Positions 23,481-33,084 of a DNA stretch of 64,000 nucleotides are shown here, piece by piece. The notes beneath the pieces are model-generated. The model saw nothing but the letters and a program-made list of their open reading frames with translations, searched no databases and had not been told where the DNA came from. Within the stretch, counting starts at the first letter, position 1; each line of letters opens with the position of its first letter. Source of the stretch: Micromonospora sediminicola (GTDB taxonomy: Bacteria; Actinomycetota; Actinomycetes; Mycobacteriales; Micromonosporaceae); the NCBI RefSeq assembly GCF_900089585.1, contig NZ_FLRH01000003.1, positions 667,001 to 731,000 on the forward strand, read 5' to 3'. The position numbers and the translations under genes are program-made.

Positions 23481-23942
23481 ATGAGCAACGGACCCCACGC
23501 GAAGCTCGCCGAGCTCGGTCTCGACCTGCCCGAGGTGGTGCCGCCGGTGGCCAGCTACGTGCCGGCCGTCCAGTCCGGGCAGCACGTGTACGTCTCCGGT
23601 CAGCTCCCGATGGCCGACGGCAAGCTGCTCGCCACCGGCAAGGTCGGCAACGGCGTCTCCGCCGAGCAGGCGAAGGACCTGGCGCAACGGTGCGCGCTGA
23701 ACGCGCTCGCCGCGATCGACGCGCTGGTCGGCCTCGAGAACGTGGTCAAGGTGGTGAAGCTGACCGGCTTCGTGGCCAGCGCGTCCGGCTTCACCGGTCA
23801 GCCCGGCGTGATCAACGGCGCCTCCGACCTGTTCGGGTCGGTCTTCGGCGAGGCCGGCCGACACGCCCGCAGCGCGGTGGGCGTGGCCGAACTCCCCCTC
23901 GACGCCCCGGTCGAGGTCGAGGTCATCGTCGAGGTGGCGTAA
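23481..23942 (+). CDS. RidA-family protein (YjgF/YER057c/UK114)
   Basis: A 153-aa RidA-like protein of the variant clade with the core QHVYVSGQLPMADGKLL, AKDLAQRCALNALAAIDALV and HARSAVGVAELPLDAPVEVE. Classical RidA hydrolyses reactive enamine/imine intermediates from PLP enzymes; this clade has the key Arg in ARSAVGV. It corresponds to Rv3678c in the conserved neighbourhood, just before the MBL hydrolase. Confidence 0.9.
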   Translation: MSNGPHAKLAELGLDLPEVVPPVASYVPAVQSGQHVYVSGQLPMADGKLLATGKVGNGVSAEQAKDLAQRCALNALAAIDALVGLENVVKVVKLTGFVASASGFTGQPGVINGASDLFGSVFGEAGRHARSAVGVAELPLDAPVEVEVIVEVA

Positions 23943-23950
23943 CGCCCCGT

Positions 23951-24030
23951 CCCCGTGATCTTGCAGTTCCCGCCCCGGCACAAGCCCCAGACGGGGACAA
24001 ACCCGGGGCCGGACCTGCAAGATCGCGGGG
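23951..24030. repeat. REP-like palindromic element with GATCTTG arms
   Basis: Sixteen-base arms with one mismatch (CCCCGTGATCTTGCAG paired with CTGCAAGATCGCGGGG) enclose a second nested inverted repeat of GGGGC/GCCCC stretches. It fills the gap between the RidA and MBL genes. The arm core is shared with the palindrome at 14922-14969. Confidence 0.6.
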
Positions 24031-24060
24031 AGTGGCGGGCGGAGTCGTACGATCGCTGCC

Positions 24061-24855
24061 ATGGGTGGGCGTGTGAGCGGGGCCGCAGGGGCGCTCGCGG
24101 ATGAGCTGCCCGGGTGGGTCTCGCTGCTGCGGGCGCCGAACCCGGGGCCGATGACGCTCGACGGGACGAACACCTGGGTGCTGCGGGCCGGCCCGGACGC
24201 GCCGGCCGTGGTGGTCGACCCGGGGCCGGCCGACGAGGCGCACCTGGCCGCGATCGCGGCCCACGGGCCGGTCGGGCTGGTGTTGATCACGCACGGGCAC
24301 GCGGACCACACCGAGGGGGCGCCCCGGCTGCGCGAGCTGCTCGGCGGCGTGCCGGTGCTCGCCGCCGACCCGGCGCACACCGCCGGCGGGGCGCCGCTGA
24401 CCGCCGACAGCACGTTCGACACGGGCCTCGACGTCCGGCTGCTGAGCACGCCCGGGCACACCGCCGACTCGGTCTGCCTGCTGGCCGCGCACGGCGACGA
24501 GCGGGTCGTGCTGACCGGCGACACCATCCTGGGCCGGGGCACCACCGTGGTCGCCCACCCCGACGGCAACCTCGGTGACTACCTGTCCAGCCTGGAGCTG
24601 CTCTCCACGTACCGCGGGGTCCGGGCGCTGCCGGGCCACGGCCCGGCGCTGGCCGACTGCGGCGCGGCGGCCGAGTTCTACCTGGCCCACCGGCGGGCCC
24701 GGCTCGACCAGGTGCGTGCCGCGGTGGCCGCCGGCGCCGCCACCGCGCCTGAGGTGGTCGCGGTGGTCTACGCCGACGTCGACCGGTCGCTGTGGTGGGC
24801 CGCCGAGTGGTCGGTCCGCGCCCAGCTCGAATACCTCGGGGTGGAACAGCCGTGA
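24061..24855 (+). CDS. MBL-fold metallo-hydrolase
   Basis: A 264-aa metallo-beta-lactamase-fold enzyme of the RNase-Z/LACTB2-like group (Rv3677c type). Metal ligands: THGHADHTEG (HxHxDH), TPGHTADSV, LTGDTILGRG and the C-terminal LPGHGPAL. The substrate is unknown; LACTB2 relatives are endoribonucleases. TACGAT lies 7 nt before the ATG, suggesting a leaderless message. The stop overlaps the start of the large cyclase/ATPase gene (GTGA), so the two are co-translated. Confidence 0.9.
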   Translation: MGGRVSGAAGALADELPGWVSLLRAPNPGPMTLDGTNTWVLRAGPDAPAVVVDPGPADEAHLAAIAAHGPVGLVLITHGHADHTEGAPRLRELLGGVPVLAADPAHTAGGAPLTADSTFDTGLDVRLLSTPGHTADSVCLLAAHGDERVVLTGDTILGRGTTVVAHPDGNLGDYLSSLELLSTYRGVRALPGHGPALADCGAAAEFYLAHRRARLDQVRAAVAAGAATAPEVVAVVYADVDRSLWWAAEWSVRAQLEYLGVEQP

Positions 24856-27800
24856 CCTGCCCGGTGTGCGGGACCGTCGCCGTGCCCGGCGCGCGGTTCT
24901 GCCACAACTGCGGGGCCGCGTTGCCGGCCGCCGCCACGCTGCCGGCCGCCGAGCGCCGGGTGGTCACCGTGCTCTTCGGCGACCTCTCCGACTTCACCTC
25001 CTGGTCGGAGGACCTGGACCCGGAGCGGGTCGGCGCGGTCACCGACCGGGTGCTGGCCGCGCTGGCCGGCGCGGTCAAGACGTTCGGCGGGCACGTCGAC
25101 AAGCTCACCGGCGACGGGATCATGGCGGTCTTCGGCGCGCCGGTGGCGCACGAGGACGACGCCGAGCGGGCGGTGCGGGCCGCGCTGTCCATGCAGCGGG
25201 CGGTCCGCCGGGTGCTCGACGACGAACGGGGCGGCGGCGCGCCGCTGGGCCTGCGGGTCGGGCTCAACACCGGCGACGTGATCGCCGGGATCCAGGCGGC
25301 CATCGAGTACACGGTCATCGGCGACACCGTGAACACGGCGGCCCGGCTGGCCGACGCCGCCGCGGTCGGCGCGGTCTACGCCGGCGGGCGGACCTCCGCC
25401 GCCACCCGGCACGTGGCGTCCTGGCGGGCGCTGCGCCCGTTGCGGCTCAAGGGCAAGCGCGAGCCGGTCGAGGCGTACGAGCTGCTGGGCCTGCTGGACG
25501 CGCCGGGCACCCGCTCCGGACTCGGTGACGAGGCCCCCTTCGTGGGCCGGGAGACCGAGATCGGCCGGGTCGCCGGCCGGCTCGCCGAGGTGATCGACCG
25601 GGGTGAGCCCCGGGTGCTGCTGGTGACCGCCGAGGCGGGCATCGGCAAGTCCCGGTTCGCGGCCGAGGTGGAACGCCTCGCCGCCGGCTACGACGTCGGC
25701 GCCGGGAGGTACGCGGCGCACACCGGCGCCCGGGTGCTCTCGGTCCGCTGCGCCGCGTTCGGCGAGCGCCGCCGGCTCGCGCCCCTGGCCGACCTGGTCC
25801 GCGCGGCGGTCGGCCTGCCCAACGACGCGGCGACCGCGATCACCCGGGCCGCCGTCGAGGAACGGCTGCGCCGGCTCGGGCAGCGCCTCGCCCGACTTCC
25901 CGGCGACCTGCCGCCGATCGCCGTCGACCAGCTCCTGGCCCTGCTCGGGTACGCCGAACTGCCCGCCGGGACGGAGACCGGCGAGTGGAGCGCGGCGGCC
26001 CCGCCACCGGACGCCGAAGCGGTGCCGAACGCGGTCGCGGACCTGCTCAGCGCGCTCGCCGGGGAGGCGCCCCTGGTGATCGTGGTGGACGATCTGCACG
26101 ACGCCACCGCCGAGACGGTCAAGGCGTTGGCGCTGACCCTCAACCGGCTCTCCGGCCCGGTGCTGGTGCTCCTGCTCGGCCGGCCCGAGCTGGTGCGGAC
26201 GGCCGGCGCGCTGACCCGGCTCGCGGACGCCGAGGTGCACGCGCTGCCGCCGCTGCGCGGCGCGGACGCGTCCCGGCTGCTCACCAGCTACCTGGCCGGT
26301 GGCCGCCTGCCCCAGGCCGACACGGACCGGCTGCTGGCCACCGCCCAGGGCAACGCGTTCTACCTGGCCGAGCTGGTCACGCTGCTGATGGAGCGCGGCG
26401 CGCTGACCGCCGGGCCGGGTCGCGGCGCGGACGTGGGCTGGCGCCTCGCCCCCGGTTCGCTGGGCAGCCGGCTGCTCTCCCGGGACCTCGCCGCCGTGCT
26501 CGCGGCCCGGATCGACGCGCTGCCGCCGGACGCCCGCTCGGTGCTGCGGGACGCGGCGGTGGTCGGTGACACCGTGCCGGGCGGCACGCTGGAGGCGCTG
26601 CGCGAACAGCGGGTCGGGCGGGACGGCCGACCCGCCGCGGTGGCCGCGGTCGAGCTGGACCGGGCGGTCGAGGAGCTGCTGCAACGCCGGATGCTGCACC
26701 GCACCCGCACCGGGTTCGCGTTCGCCACGCCGCTGATGCGGGAGGCCGCGTACGCCGGGGTGAGCAAGGCCGAGCTGGCCGAGCGGCACGCCGCGCTGGC
26801 CCGCTGGGCCGCGCCGGAGAGCGTGGACGGGACCGGCCCGCCGGCCGGTGGGTTCACCGAGGCGGCCCGGGACGACTTCGTCGCCGAGCACGTCGAGCGG
26901 GCGACCCGGCTCGCCGACGCGGTCAAGCTCCGCCCGGACGCGCCGGCCCGGGCGGTCGCCCCGCTGGGCGTGGCCGCGCTGAGCCGGGCGGCCCGCCGGT
27001 CGCTGCGCTCCGGGGAGCCGGCGATGGCGGTCGAGTACGCCGAGCGCGCGGCCGAGCTGGCCCGCGACGGGGTGCCGCCGGCCGACCGGGTGGTGCACGC
27101 CCGGGCGCTGCTGCAGATCGGCCGCCCGGCCGACGCGCTGGCCTCGGCCGAGAAGATCGCCGCGAACACCGGCGAACCCACCATCCGGGCCGCCGCGCTG
27201 CTGCTCGCCGGGCAGGCCCAGCAGACGCTGGGCGACGCCGAGCGGGCCGAGCGCAGCTGGCAGGAGGCGTTGCAGGTGGCCACCGACGCCGAGCTGCCCA
27301 CGGTGCGGGCCTCGGCGATGCGCCGGCTCGGCATGGCCGACTTCATCGCCGGCCGGCTGGGGCAGGCGAGCAGCCGCCTGGCCGCCTCCTACCAGGTCAG
27401 TCTCGCCGCGAGGGATCCGCGCGGGCAGGCCTGGTCGTTGCAGAACCTGGCCTGGGTGACCACCACCCGCGGCGACTTTGCCGGCACCGACGCGGTGCTC
27501 GGCCGCGCCGCCCGGTTGTTCGCCGAACTGAAGGACCCGTACGGGCGGGCCTGGCTGCGCGGCACCACCGCGTTCGCCCGGCTGCTGGCCGGTCGGTTGC
27601 GGGAGGCGTGCCGGCTGGCGCGGGTCTTCCTGCCGTTCGGGGAGCGGGTCGGCGAGGCGTGGGCGGTGGGCACGTTGCGGGCGGTCGAGGCGTACGCCAC
27701 CGCCGAACTGGGCGACCTGGCCGAGGCGGACCGGGCGGCCCGCCGCGCCTACCGGGACTTCGCCGAGGTGGGTGACGACTGGGGGCAGGGCTTCGCGCTG

Positions 27801-28430
27801 GTGGTGCGCGGCGTGGTGGCCCGCGGGCTGGGCGAGCCGGAGCACGCCGCCGACCTGTTCACCGACGCGCTGGCCTACGCCGACCGCACCACCCACCCGC
27901 TGCTCACCGGGATGGCCGGCACGCTGCGCGGCTTCGTGGCTCTGGACATGGGCGACCACGAGACCGCGGAGCGGGAGGCGCGGTCGGTGCTGACCACTGT
28001 GGAGCCGCACAACCCGCAGGCTCCGGCCCAGGTCGCGCCGCGGGTGCTGCTCGCCATGGCCCGCGTCGCGGCCGGCGACCCGGGCACCGCGGTGGGACTT
28101 CTCGCCCCGGTCGCCACCGGCGCGGCGAACGCGCCGTCGCTGCTGTTCTCCCGCCGGCAGACGATGGCCCGGTACGCCGCCGCGCTCCTCGCCCACGGCC
28201 AGCGCGAGCAGGCGCTGGACTGGGCGCGGCGGGCGGTCTCCGCCCCGGCCGAGGACGTCCGCAGCCAGGTGGTGGCGCAGCTGGTCCTGGCCGAGGCGCT
28301 CGACGCCTGCGGACGTCCGGCGGAGGCGTTGGCCGGCGCCGAGGAGGCGGTGCGTCTGGCGTACGCCACCGAGCAGCGCAGCGAGCGGGCCGCCGCCGAC
28401 GCGCTGCGGGCCCGTCTCGCCGGCGGCTGA
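24852..28430 (+). CDS. Zinc-ribbon adenylate/guanylate cyclase-ATPase-TPR regulator
   Basis: A 1192-aa multidomain protein. An N-terminal zinc ribbon (CPVCG...CHNCG, residues 3-22) leads into a class III nucleotide cyclase (about 35-215) with metal-binding Asp in VLFGDLSDFT and KLTGDGIMAVFG and the Asn/Arg segment IGDTVNTAARL. An AAA/STAND ATPase follows, with Walker A AEAGIGKSR near residue 260 and Walker B VIVVDDLHDA. The rest is helical repeats of TPR type. Catalytic residues look intact, so cyclic-nucleotide synthesis is plausible. The target of the ATPase/TPR part is unknown. Confidence 0.88.
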   Translation: MTCPVCGTVAVPGARFCHNCGAALPAAATLPAAERRVVTVLFGDLSDFTSWSEDLDPERVGAVTDRVLAALAGAVKTFGGHVDKLTGDGIMAVFGAPVAHEDDAERAVRAALSMQRAVRRVLDDERGGGAPLGLRVGLNTGDVIAGIQAAIEYTVIGDTVNTAARLADAAAVGAVYAGGRTSAATRHVASWRALRPLRLKGKREPVEAYELLGLLDAPGTRSGLGDEAPFVGRETEIGRVAGRLAEVIDRGEPRVLLVTAEAGIGKSRFAAEVERLAAGYDVGAGRYAAHTGARVLSVRCAAFGERRRLAPLADLVRAAVGLPNDAATAITRAAVEERLRRLGQRLARLPGDLPPIAVDQLLALLGYAELPAGTETGEWSAAAPPPDAEAVPNAVADLLSALAGEAPLVIVVDDLHDATAETVKALALTLNRLSGPVLVLLLGRPELVRTAGALTRLADAEVHALPPLRGADASRLLTSYLAGGRLPQADTDRLLATAQGNAFYLAELVTLLMERGALTAGPGRGADVGWRLAPGSLGSRLLSRDLAAVLAARIDALPPDARSVLRDAAVVGDTVPGGTLEALREQRVGRDGRPAAVAAVELDRAVEELLQRRMLHRTRTGFAFATPLMREAAYAGVSKAELAERHAALARWAAPESVDGTGPPAGGFTEAARDDFVAEHVERATRLADAVKLRPDAPARAVAPLGVAALSRAARRSLRSGEPAMAVEYAERAAELARDGVPPADRVVHARALLQIGRPADALASAEKIAANTGEPTIRAAALLLAGQAQQTLGDAERAERSWQEALQVATDAELPTVRASAMRRLGMADFIAGRLGQASSRLAASYQVSLAARDPRGQAWSLQNLAWVTTTRGDFAGTDAVLGRAARLFAELKDPYGRAWLRGTTAFARLLAGRLREACRLARVFLPFGERVGEAWAVGTLRAVEAYATAELGDLAEADRAARRAYRDFAEVGDDWGQGFALVVRGVVARGLGEPEHAADLFTDALAYADRTTHPLLTGMAGTLRGFVALDMGDHETAEREARSVLTTVEPHNPQAPAQVAPRVLLAMARVAAGDPGTAVGLLAPVATGAANAPSLLFSRRQTMARYAAALLAHGQREQALDWARRAVSAPAEDVRSQVVAQLVLAEALDACGRPAEALAGAEEAVRLAYATEQRSERAAADALRARLAGG

Positions 28431-28567
28431 CCACCCACCCCTGTTCTGCCGGTTCCGGGGATGTGCTCGTCGGTGGGGCCGGTTAGCGTGGGGCGCTGCC
28501 GTCGGGATCGACGGCCACCACCGGTGTGCCCGAGCGGCCACCGGCGGACCGTTGCTGGGGAGGAACG

Positions 28568-29038
28568 ATGAGGCTGCCGCGCTCCGGCGCCGGCTGGACG
28601 ATCGCGGTCTTCGGGCTGCTGGCGCTGCTGCTCGGCGCGCTGGGCCTGATCTGGCCGGAGACGCAGCTGCGCCTGCTCGGCTTCGAGGTGCCGACGGAGC
28701 GCGCCCCCGGTGACTACACCGGCACGTTCCTCACCGCGTCCTCGATGGCCTCGTTCAACATGGGGGTCTACTACCTGCTCGCGGTCGCCACCGAGTGGCG
28801 CCCGTTCTACCGGTTCACCGTCTGGTTCCGGCTGGTCACGTTCACCGTGTTCACCATCGCGGTGCTCTCCGACGTGGCGCCGGACCGGTTCTTCGGGGTG
28901 GCGGCGTGGGAGGGGCTGGGCGCGGTCGCGACCGCCGTCGGCCTGTGGTGGGACGCCCGTCGGGCGGCCGCCGGCGCGGCCGGGTCGACCCGGCCCGACG
29001 ACTCCGCGGCGGCGCCGGCCCCCGACGCGGCGCGCTGA
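28568..29038 (+). CDS. Four-helix membrane protein, unknown
   Basis: A 156-aa protein with about four transmembrane helices (roughly 8-30, 55-75, 80-105, 110-130) and an Ala/Asp-rich cytoplasmic tail. The family is not recognised. GGGGAGGA precedes the ATG, chosen over an upstream ATG in the same frame. It lies between the cyclase gene (137-bp gap) and the kinase gene (30-bp gap). Confidence 0.75.
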   Translation: MRLPRSGAGWTIAVFGLLALLLGALGLIWPETQLRLLGFEVPTERAPGDYTGTFLTASSMASFNMGVYYLLAVATEWRPFYRFTVWFRLVTFTVFTIAVLSDVAPDRFFGVAAWEGLGAVATAVGLWWDARRAAAGAAGSTRPDDSAAAPAPDAAR

Positions 29039-29068
29039 GCGACCGGGACCGTTGGGTATTTTCGAGCC

Positions 29069-30565
29069 GTGACCGAGACCCCGCCCGGCGCCCTGCGGCT
29101 GCCCATCGTGCCCGGTCTGACCGATCTGAAGGTCTTTGCCCGGGGCGGTTACGCCACCGTCTACCGGGCCACCCAGATCTCCGTCGGGCGCGAGGTGGCG
29201 GTCAAGGTGGAGAACCGGACGCTGGACCACGAGCGCGACCAGGCACGCTTCCTGCGCGAGGCGCGCGCGGCCGGGCGGATGTCGTCCCACCCGCACGTGG
29301 TGGACCTCTTCGACGTCGGCGTCACCGTCGACCAGCATCCCTACCTCATCATGGAGCTCTGCGACGGCTCGTACGCGGAGCGCATGAAGACCTCGCCGCT
29401 GGGCCCGCTGGAGACCCGCGACCTCGGGGTGAAGATCGCCGACGCGCTGGCCCACTCGCACGCGGCCGGTGTGCTGCACCGCGACGTCAAGCCGGCCAAC
29501 ATCCTGCACTCGGAGTTCAACTCGGCGGTGCTGGCCGACTTCGGCCTGGCGGTGCTGGCCGAGGTGCGCGACGCCTCGGTCACGCTGGAGGTGCTCACCC
29601 CGGCGTACGCGCCGCCGGAGATGTTCAGCCACAGCCCGCCCAGCCCCGCCGTCGACGTCTACGCGCTCTGCGCCACGCTCTACGCGGTGATGCACGGCCG
29701 CCCGCCGCGTTGGCAGTCCGAACGCAACCCGAGCCTGGTCACCGTGCTGGAGATGTTCCAGCAGCCGATCCCGGGCCTGCCCGGCGTCCCCGACGAGCTG
29801 ATCGACGTGCTCCGCCTCGGGATGTCCAACGACCCGGGCGAACGCCCCTCCGCGGTGGAACTCCGCGGCCTGCTCGCCTCGCTCCCGCTCGACCCGAACA
29901 CCCCGGTGAGCGGCGTGCCGTTCCTGACTCCCGGCGGTGGCGCCGCGGGTGGCCCGCACGGCCGCGCCGGCGGGCCGAGCCCGCGACCGCCGGCCGAGCA
30001 CGACCACCCGACCGTGCCGACCCGGAGCCGACGCTGGCCCCGGCGCTGGTTCCTCGGCGGGGCCGGGGTGCTCGCGCTGGCCGCGTCGGCCGCCGGGGGC
30101 GCCTGGATGGCCGGCGGAGCGCCGTCGGTGGTGTCGCCGACCCCGGTGGCCACCGGCGTGGTCGGGTCGACACCGGTGCCGGGTTGTGCCTCCGCCGACG
30201 TCCGGCTCCCCGACGGCGCGCACTGCGCAGCCGAGCTGGAGTGCTACGGCCCGGTGCGGTTGCGGCGCGACCGCGCCGAGGCGAGCCGGGTGCCGTGCGA
30301 CGGTCGGCACACCTGGGAGACCTACGCGGCCGGTGACCTGCCCGTCGCGCTCACCGGGGCGGGCCACGACACGGTCGTCGCCGACCCGGCCGTCCGCAAG
30401 GTCTGCAACGTCGGCACGTTCCAGCTGGTCAGCGGCATCGGGCCGGCGGCCGGGTGGAACCTGGAGGTGCTGCCGCCCTCCTCGACCGAGCCGGGCCGCA
30501 CCTACCGCTGCCTGGCCGGGCGGGGCGTGGACGCGCTCGCCAGCCCCACCCTCACCGGTCGCTGA
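29069..30565 (+). CDS. Transmembrane Ser/Thr protein kinase
   Basis: A 498-aa Hanks-type kinase. Glycine loop GGYATVYRA, lysine in VAVKVEN, catalytic HRDVKPANIL, DFGLAV and the APE segment PAYAPPEMF are all present, so it should be active. A Pro/Arg-rich linker and one transmembrane helix (about 325-348) precede an extracytoplasmic domain of about 135 aa with several cysteines (CASADV, CAAELECYG, CDGRHTWE, CNVG, CLAG). That domain resembles the Cys-rich septum-formation-like domains of actinobacterial envelope proteins. GTG start 6 nt after TATTTT. The end overlaps the convergent gene by 14 bp. Confidence 0.9.
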   Translation: MTETPPGALRLPIVPGLTDLKVFARGGYATVYRATQISVGREVAVKVENRTLDHERDQARFLREARAAGRMSSHPHVVDLFDVGVTVDQHPYLIMELCDGSYAERMKTSPLGPLETRDLGVKIADALAHSHAAGVLHRDVKPANILHSEFNSAVLADFGLAVLAEVRDASVTLEVLTPAYAPPEMFSHSPPSPAVDVYALCATLYAVMHGRPPRWQSERNPSLVTVLEMFQQPIPGLPGVPDELIDVLRLGMSNDPGERPSAVELRGLLASLPLDPNTPVSGVPFLTPGGGAAGGPHGRAGGPSPRPPAEHDHPTVPTRSRRWPRRWFLGGAGVLALAASAAGGAWMAGGAPSVVSPTPVATGVVGSTPVPGCASADVRLPDGAHCAAELECYGPVRLRRDRAEASRVPCDGRHTWETYAAGDLPVALTGAGHDTVVADPAVRKVCNVGTFQLVSGIGPAAGWNLEVLPPSSTEPGRTYRCLAGRGVDALASPTLTGR

Positions 30566-30944
30566 GCCCGTTCACGGTCCGCTGCTGCCGGACGGCCCGG
30601 GGGTCGAGCGCCTCCAACGTGTCCGCGTCCACCGGATGACCGGCGGGGGTGCGCAGGTTTCGCACCGCGCGCGGGTCGATCGCCTCCAGCGTGTCGGCGT
30701 CCACTCCGTACCCCGGGTCCTGGGTCGGCCAGGTGCTCTCCGCCGGGGCCGGCGGAGGGCCGGCCTGCCGGGCCGCGGTGACCGTCACCCCGGCGACCAT
30801 GCCGAGCAGGACACAGACCAGGGCCAACACGACCGAGAGGATGCCGGGCGGTCGCCAGACCGCCAGCGTCACCACCGCGACGACCGTCGCCACGGACGCG
30901 ACGACGGCCTTCGCCCGCGCATCGGGCTTCGGGAACGAACTCAC
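30552..30944 (-). CDS. Small membrane protein with a duplicated C-terminal motif
   Basis: A 130-aa protein with two transmembrane helices (about 13-30 and 34-58), then a soluble tail holding two near-identical units of about 26 aa. The first contains VDADTLEAIDPRAVRNLRT, the second VDADTLEALDPRAVRQQRT. The duplication is visible at DNA level too. The stop lies within the kinase coding end on the other strand. Function unknown. Confidence 0.7.
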   Translation of the reverse strand: MSSFPKPDARAKAVVASVATVVAVVTLAVWRPPGILSVVLALVCVLLGMVAGVTVTAARQAGPPPAPAESTWPTQDPGYGVDADTLEAIDPRAVRNLRTPAGHPVDADTLEALDPRAVRQQRTVNGLSDR

Positions 30945-31180
30945 CCGACAAGCATGGCCCAGCGCGTCGACCTGTCAACCGCCGGCCCGGGACGGCTTCC
31001 CGTCACCCACGCTCCACTTCGGAGCGGCCAAAAGCGTCGATCGAGAAAAAATCGTTACATTACTTGGCTGTTTGCGGCGTCGGTCCGCGTTTGGGGGGCA
31101 GCTCCGGTGGCCGTCTCTCCCTAAAGTGACGGGGGTCGAGGTCTCCTCGACGGAACTGTTCCCCGACGGAAGGCAGCCTC

Positions 31181-32959
31181 ATGCCCCGTGCAATCCGGTC
31201 CCTCGCCGCAACAGGGATCGCCGGCGTCCTCCTCGCCGGACCGGCCGTCGCGCCCGCCGCGGCGGCGACACCGCAACCGCCCGCGTACGACCGCACCAGC
31301 GCGGCCGAGGCGCGCCGGGTGGACCGCGTGCCGACGCCGAAGCTCGACTGGTACGCCTGCTACGACTACGCCGAGTGCGCCACGGTCCGGCTCCCGCTGG
31401 ACTACGACAACCCGAAGGGCGCCACCACCGAGGTCGCGTTGCTCCGGGTCAAGGCCCGCGACCAGCAGCACAAGGTCGGCAGCCTCTTCCTCAACCCGGG
31501 TGGCCCGGGCGGCTCCGGCACCAGCATCGCGCTCGCCGCGCCCTACTTCCTCGGCGACGACCTGCTCGACCGCTTCGACATCGTCGGTGTCGACCCGCGT
31601 GGCGTCGAGGCCAGCTCGAACATCAGGTGCTTCCGGTCGGTGAAGGACCAGACCCGGGCGTACGCCGGGCTGAACGTCGCGTTCCCGTGGACGAAGGCGG
31701 AGGAGAAGGCGTACGTCGCCGCGTCGAAGGCGGTCGGCAAGGCGTGCTCGACCACCGGCAGACCGCTGACCGGCGCCGCGTCCACCGCCGAGGTGGCCCG
31801 CGACATGGACGTGCTGCGCCGGGCGGTCGGCGACAGGAAGCTCAGCTACCTGGGCTTCAGCTACGGCACCGCGCTGGGGCAGTACTACGCCAACATGTTC
31901 CCGGACCGCTTCCGCGCGCTCGTCGTCGACGGGGTGCTCAACCCGAACGCCTGGGTCGGCCAGGGCAAGGCCCGCGACCAGCTCCAGGAGACCCGGCTGC
32001 GCAGCGCCGACGGGGCGTACAAGGCGCTGCACGAGATCCTCGTCCGGTGCGACAAGGCCGGCCCGGAGCAGTGCGCGCTGGCGGCCACCGGCGACCCGGT
32101 CGCCGCGTACGAGACCGTGGCGAAGCGGCTGCGCAAGAAGCCGGCGGTGATCGACGACCCGGACTTCGGCTCGTTCACCGTCACCTACGCCGACTTCGTC
32201 GGCGCCACGCTCGGCGCACTCTACGACCCGTACGGCTGGACGTCCGTGGTGGACCTGACCAGCCAGCTGCTGGCCCTGACCGACCCGGCCGCCGGCAAGG
32301 CCGCCGCCGCCTCGGCCCGCCAGGCGCTCGCCGCCCGCGCGGCGCAGGCCCGCCAACAGCGGGGGTACGACTTCCCGTACGACAACGGGCTGGAGACGTT
32401 CCTGACCGTCGACTGCACCGACGCGTACCACCCGAAGAGCGCGGACGCGTGGCCGGCGCTGTCGGCCAAGGAGGACCAGCGGGCGCCGTACTTCGGGCGC
32501 GCCTGGGCCTGGGGCACCGCGCCCTGCGCCCGCAACACCTGGACCGTGCGCGACGAGGACGCCTGGACCGGGCCGTTCAACCGCGTCACCGCCGCCCCGG
32601 TGCTGGTGGTCGGCAACTACTGGGACCCGGCGACCAACTACCAGGGCGCGGTCGGCTCGGCCAAGCTGCTGCCGAACAGCCGGCTGCTGAGCAGCGACAG
32701 CTGGGGGCACACCGCGTACGGCACGTCGGCGTGCGTGACCGGCCGGATCGACACGTACCTGCTCACCGGCAAGCTGCCGGCCAAGGGCGCGGTCTGCGTC
32801 GGTGACGCGCAGCCGTTCCAGGACGAGCCGGCGGCCGACCGCGCGGACGCGTCCAAGAGCGCGCTGGCCAAGGCCGGCGAGCCCGGCCGGGGCGAGCCGA
32901 AGCGGCTGCCGCCGGTGGCGACGCCGCGGCCCGCGGTCGGCACGCTGACCGTGCGCTGA
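31181..32959 (+). CDS. Secreted alpha/beta-hydrolase peptidase (tripeptidyl aminopeptidase type)
   Basis: A 592-aa exported hydrolase. A signal peptide (about 1-28, ending PAAAA) precedes an alpha/beta-hydrolase core with oxyanion-loop NPGGPGGSG near residue 105 and nucleophile elbow GFSYG near 226. The C-terminal TAP-like domain holds LVVGNYWDPATNY (Asp) and SWGHTAYG (His). Relatives are Streptomyces tripeptidyl and prolyl aminopeptidases (SlpD/E, Tap). A purine-rich GGAAGG precedes the ATG. A strong terminator follows. Confidence 0.9.
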   Translation: MPRAIRSLAATGIAGVLLAGPAVAPAAAATPQPPAYDRTSAAEARRVDRVPTPKLDWYACYDYAECATVRLPLDYDNPKGATTEVALLRVKARDQQHKVGSLFLNPGGPGGSGTSIALAAPYFLGDDLLDRFDIVGVDPRGVEASSNIRCFRSVKDQTRAYAGLNVAFPWTKAEEKAYVAASKAVGKACSTTGRPLTGAASTAEVARDMDVLRRAVGDRKLSYLGFSYGTALGQYYANMFPDRFRALVVDGVLNPNAWVGQGKARDQLQETRLRSADGAYKALHEILVRCDKAGPEQCALAATGDPVAAYETVAKRLRKKPAVIDDPDFGSFTVTYADFVGATLGALYDPYGWTSVVDLTSQLLALTDPAAGKAAAASARQALAARAAQARQQRGYDFPYDNGLETFLTVDCTDAYHPKSADAWPALSAKEDQRAPYFGRAWAWGTAPCARNTWTVRDEDAWTGPFNRVTAAPVLVVGNYWDPATNYQGAVGSAKLLPNSRLLSSDSWGHTAYGTSACVTGRIDTYLLTGKLPAKGAVCVGDAQPFQDEPAADRADASKSALAKAGEPGRGEPKRLPPVATPRPAVGTLTVR

Positions 32960-32965
32960 GGAACC

Positions 32966-33007
32966 CCCGGGGTACGGCGGGTGATCGGGCACCCGCCGTA
33001 CCCCGGG
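32966..33007 (+). terminator. Strong stem-loop after the peptidase gene
   Basis: A perfect 18-bp stem (CCCGGGGTACGGCGGGTG and complement) with a 6-nt loop starts 6 bp after the stop. It separates the peptidase from the solute-binding protein gene. Confidence 0.85.
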
Positions 33008-33084
33008 CCCGGCGATGCGCGGCGCGGTGTGCGCCGACCGCTACCCTGAGTGCCCGTCGTCGTGTTCCCGATCGAGGTCGCCCG

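Noticed and set aside
24768..28541. A 1257-aa open frame on the minus strand
   Set aside because: It is antisense to the clear cyclase/ATPase gene and has Arg/Gly/Pro/His-rich composition typical of shadow frames in GC-rich DNA.
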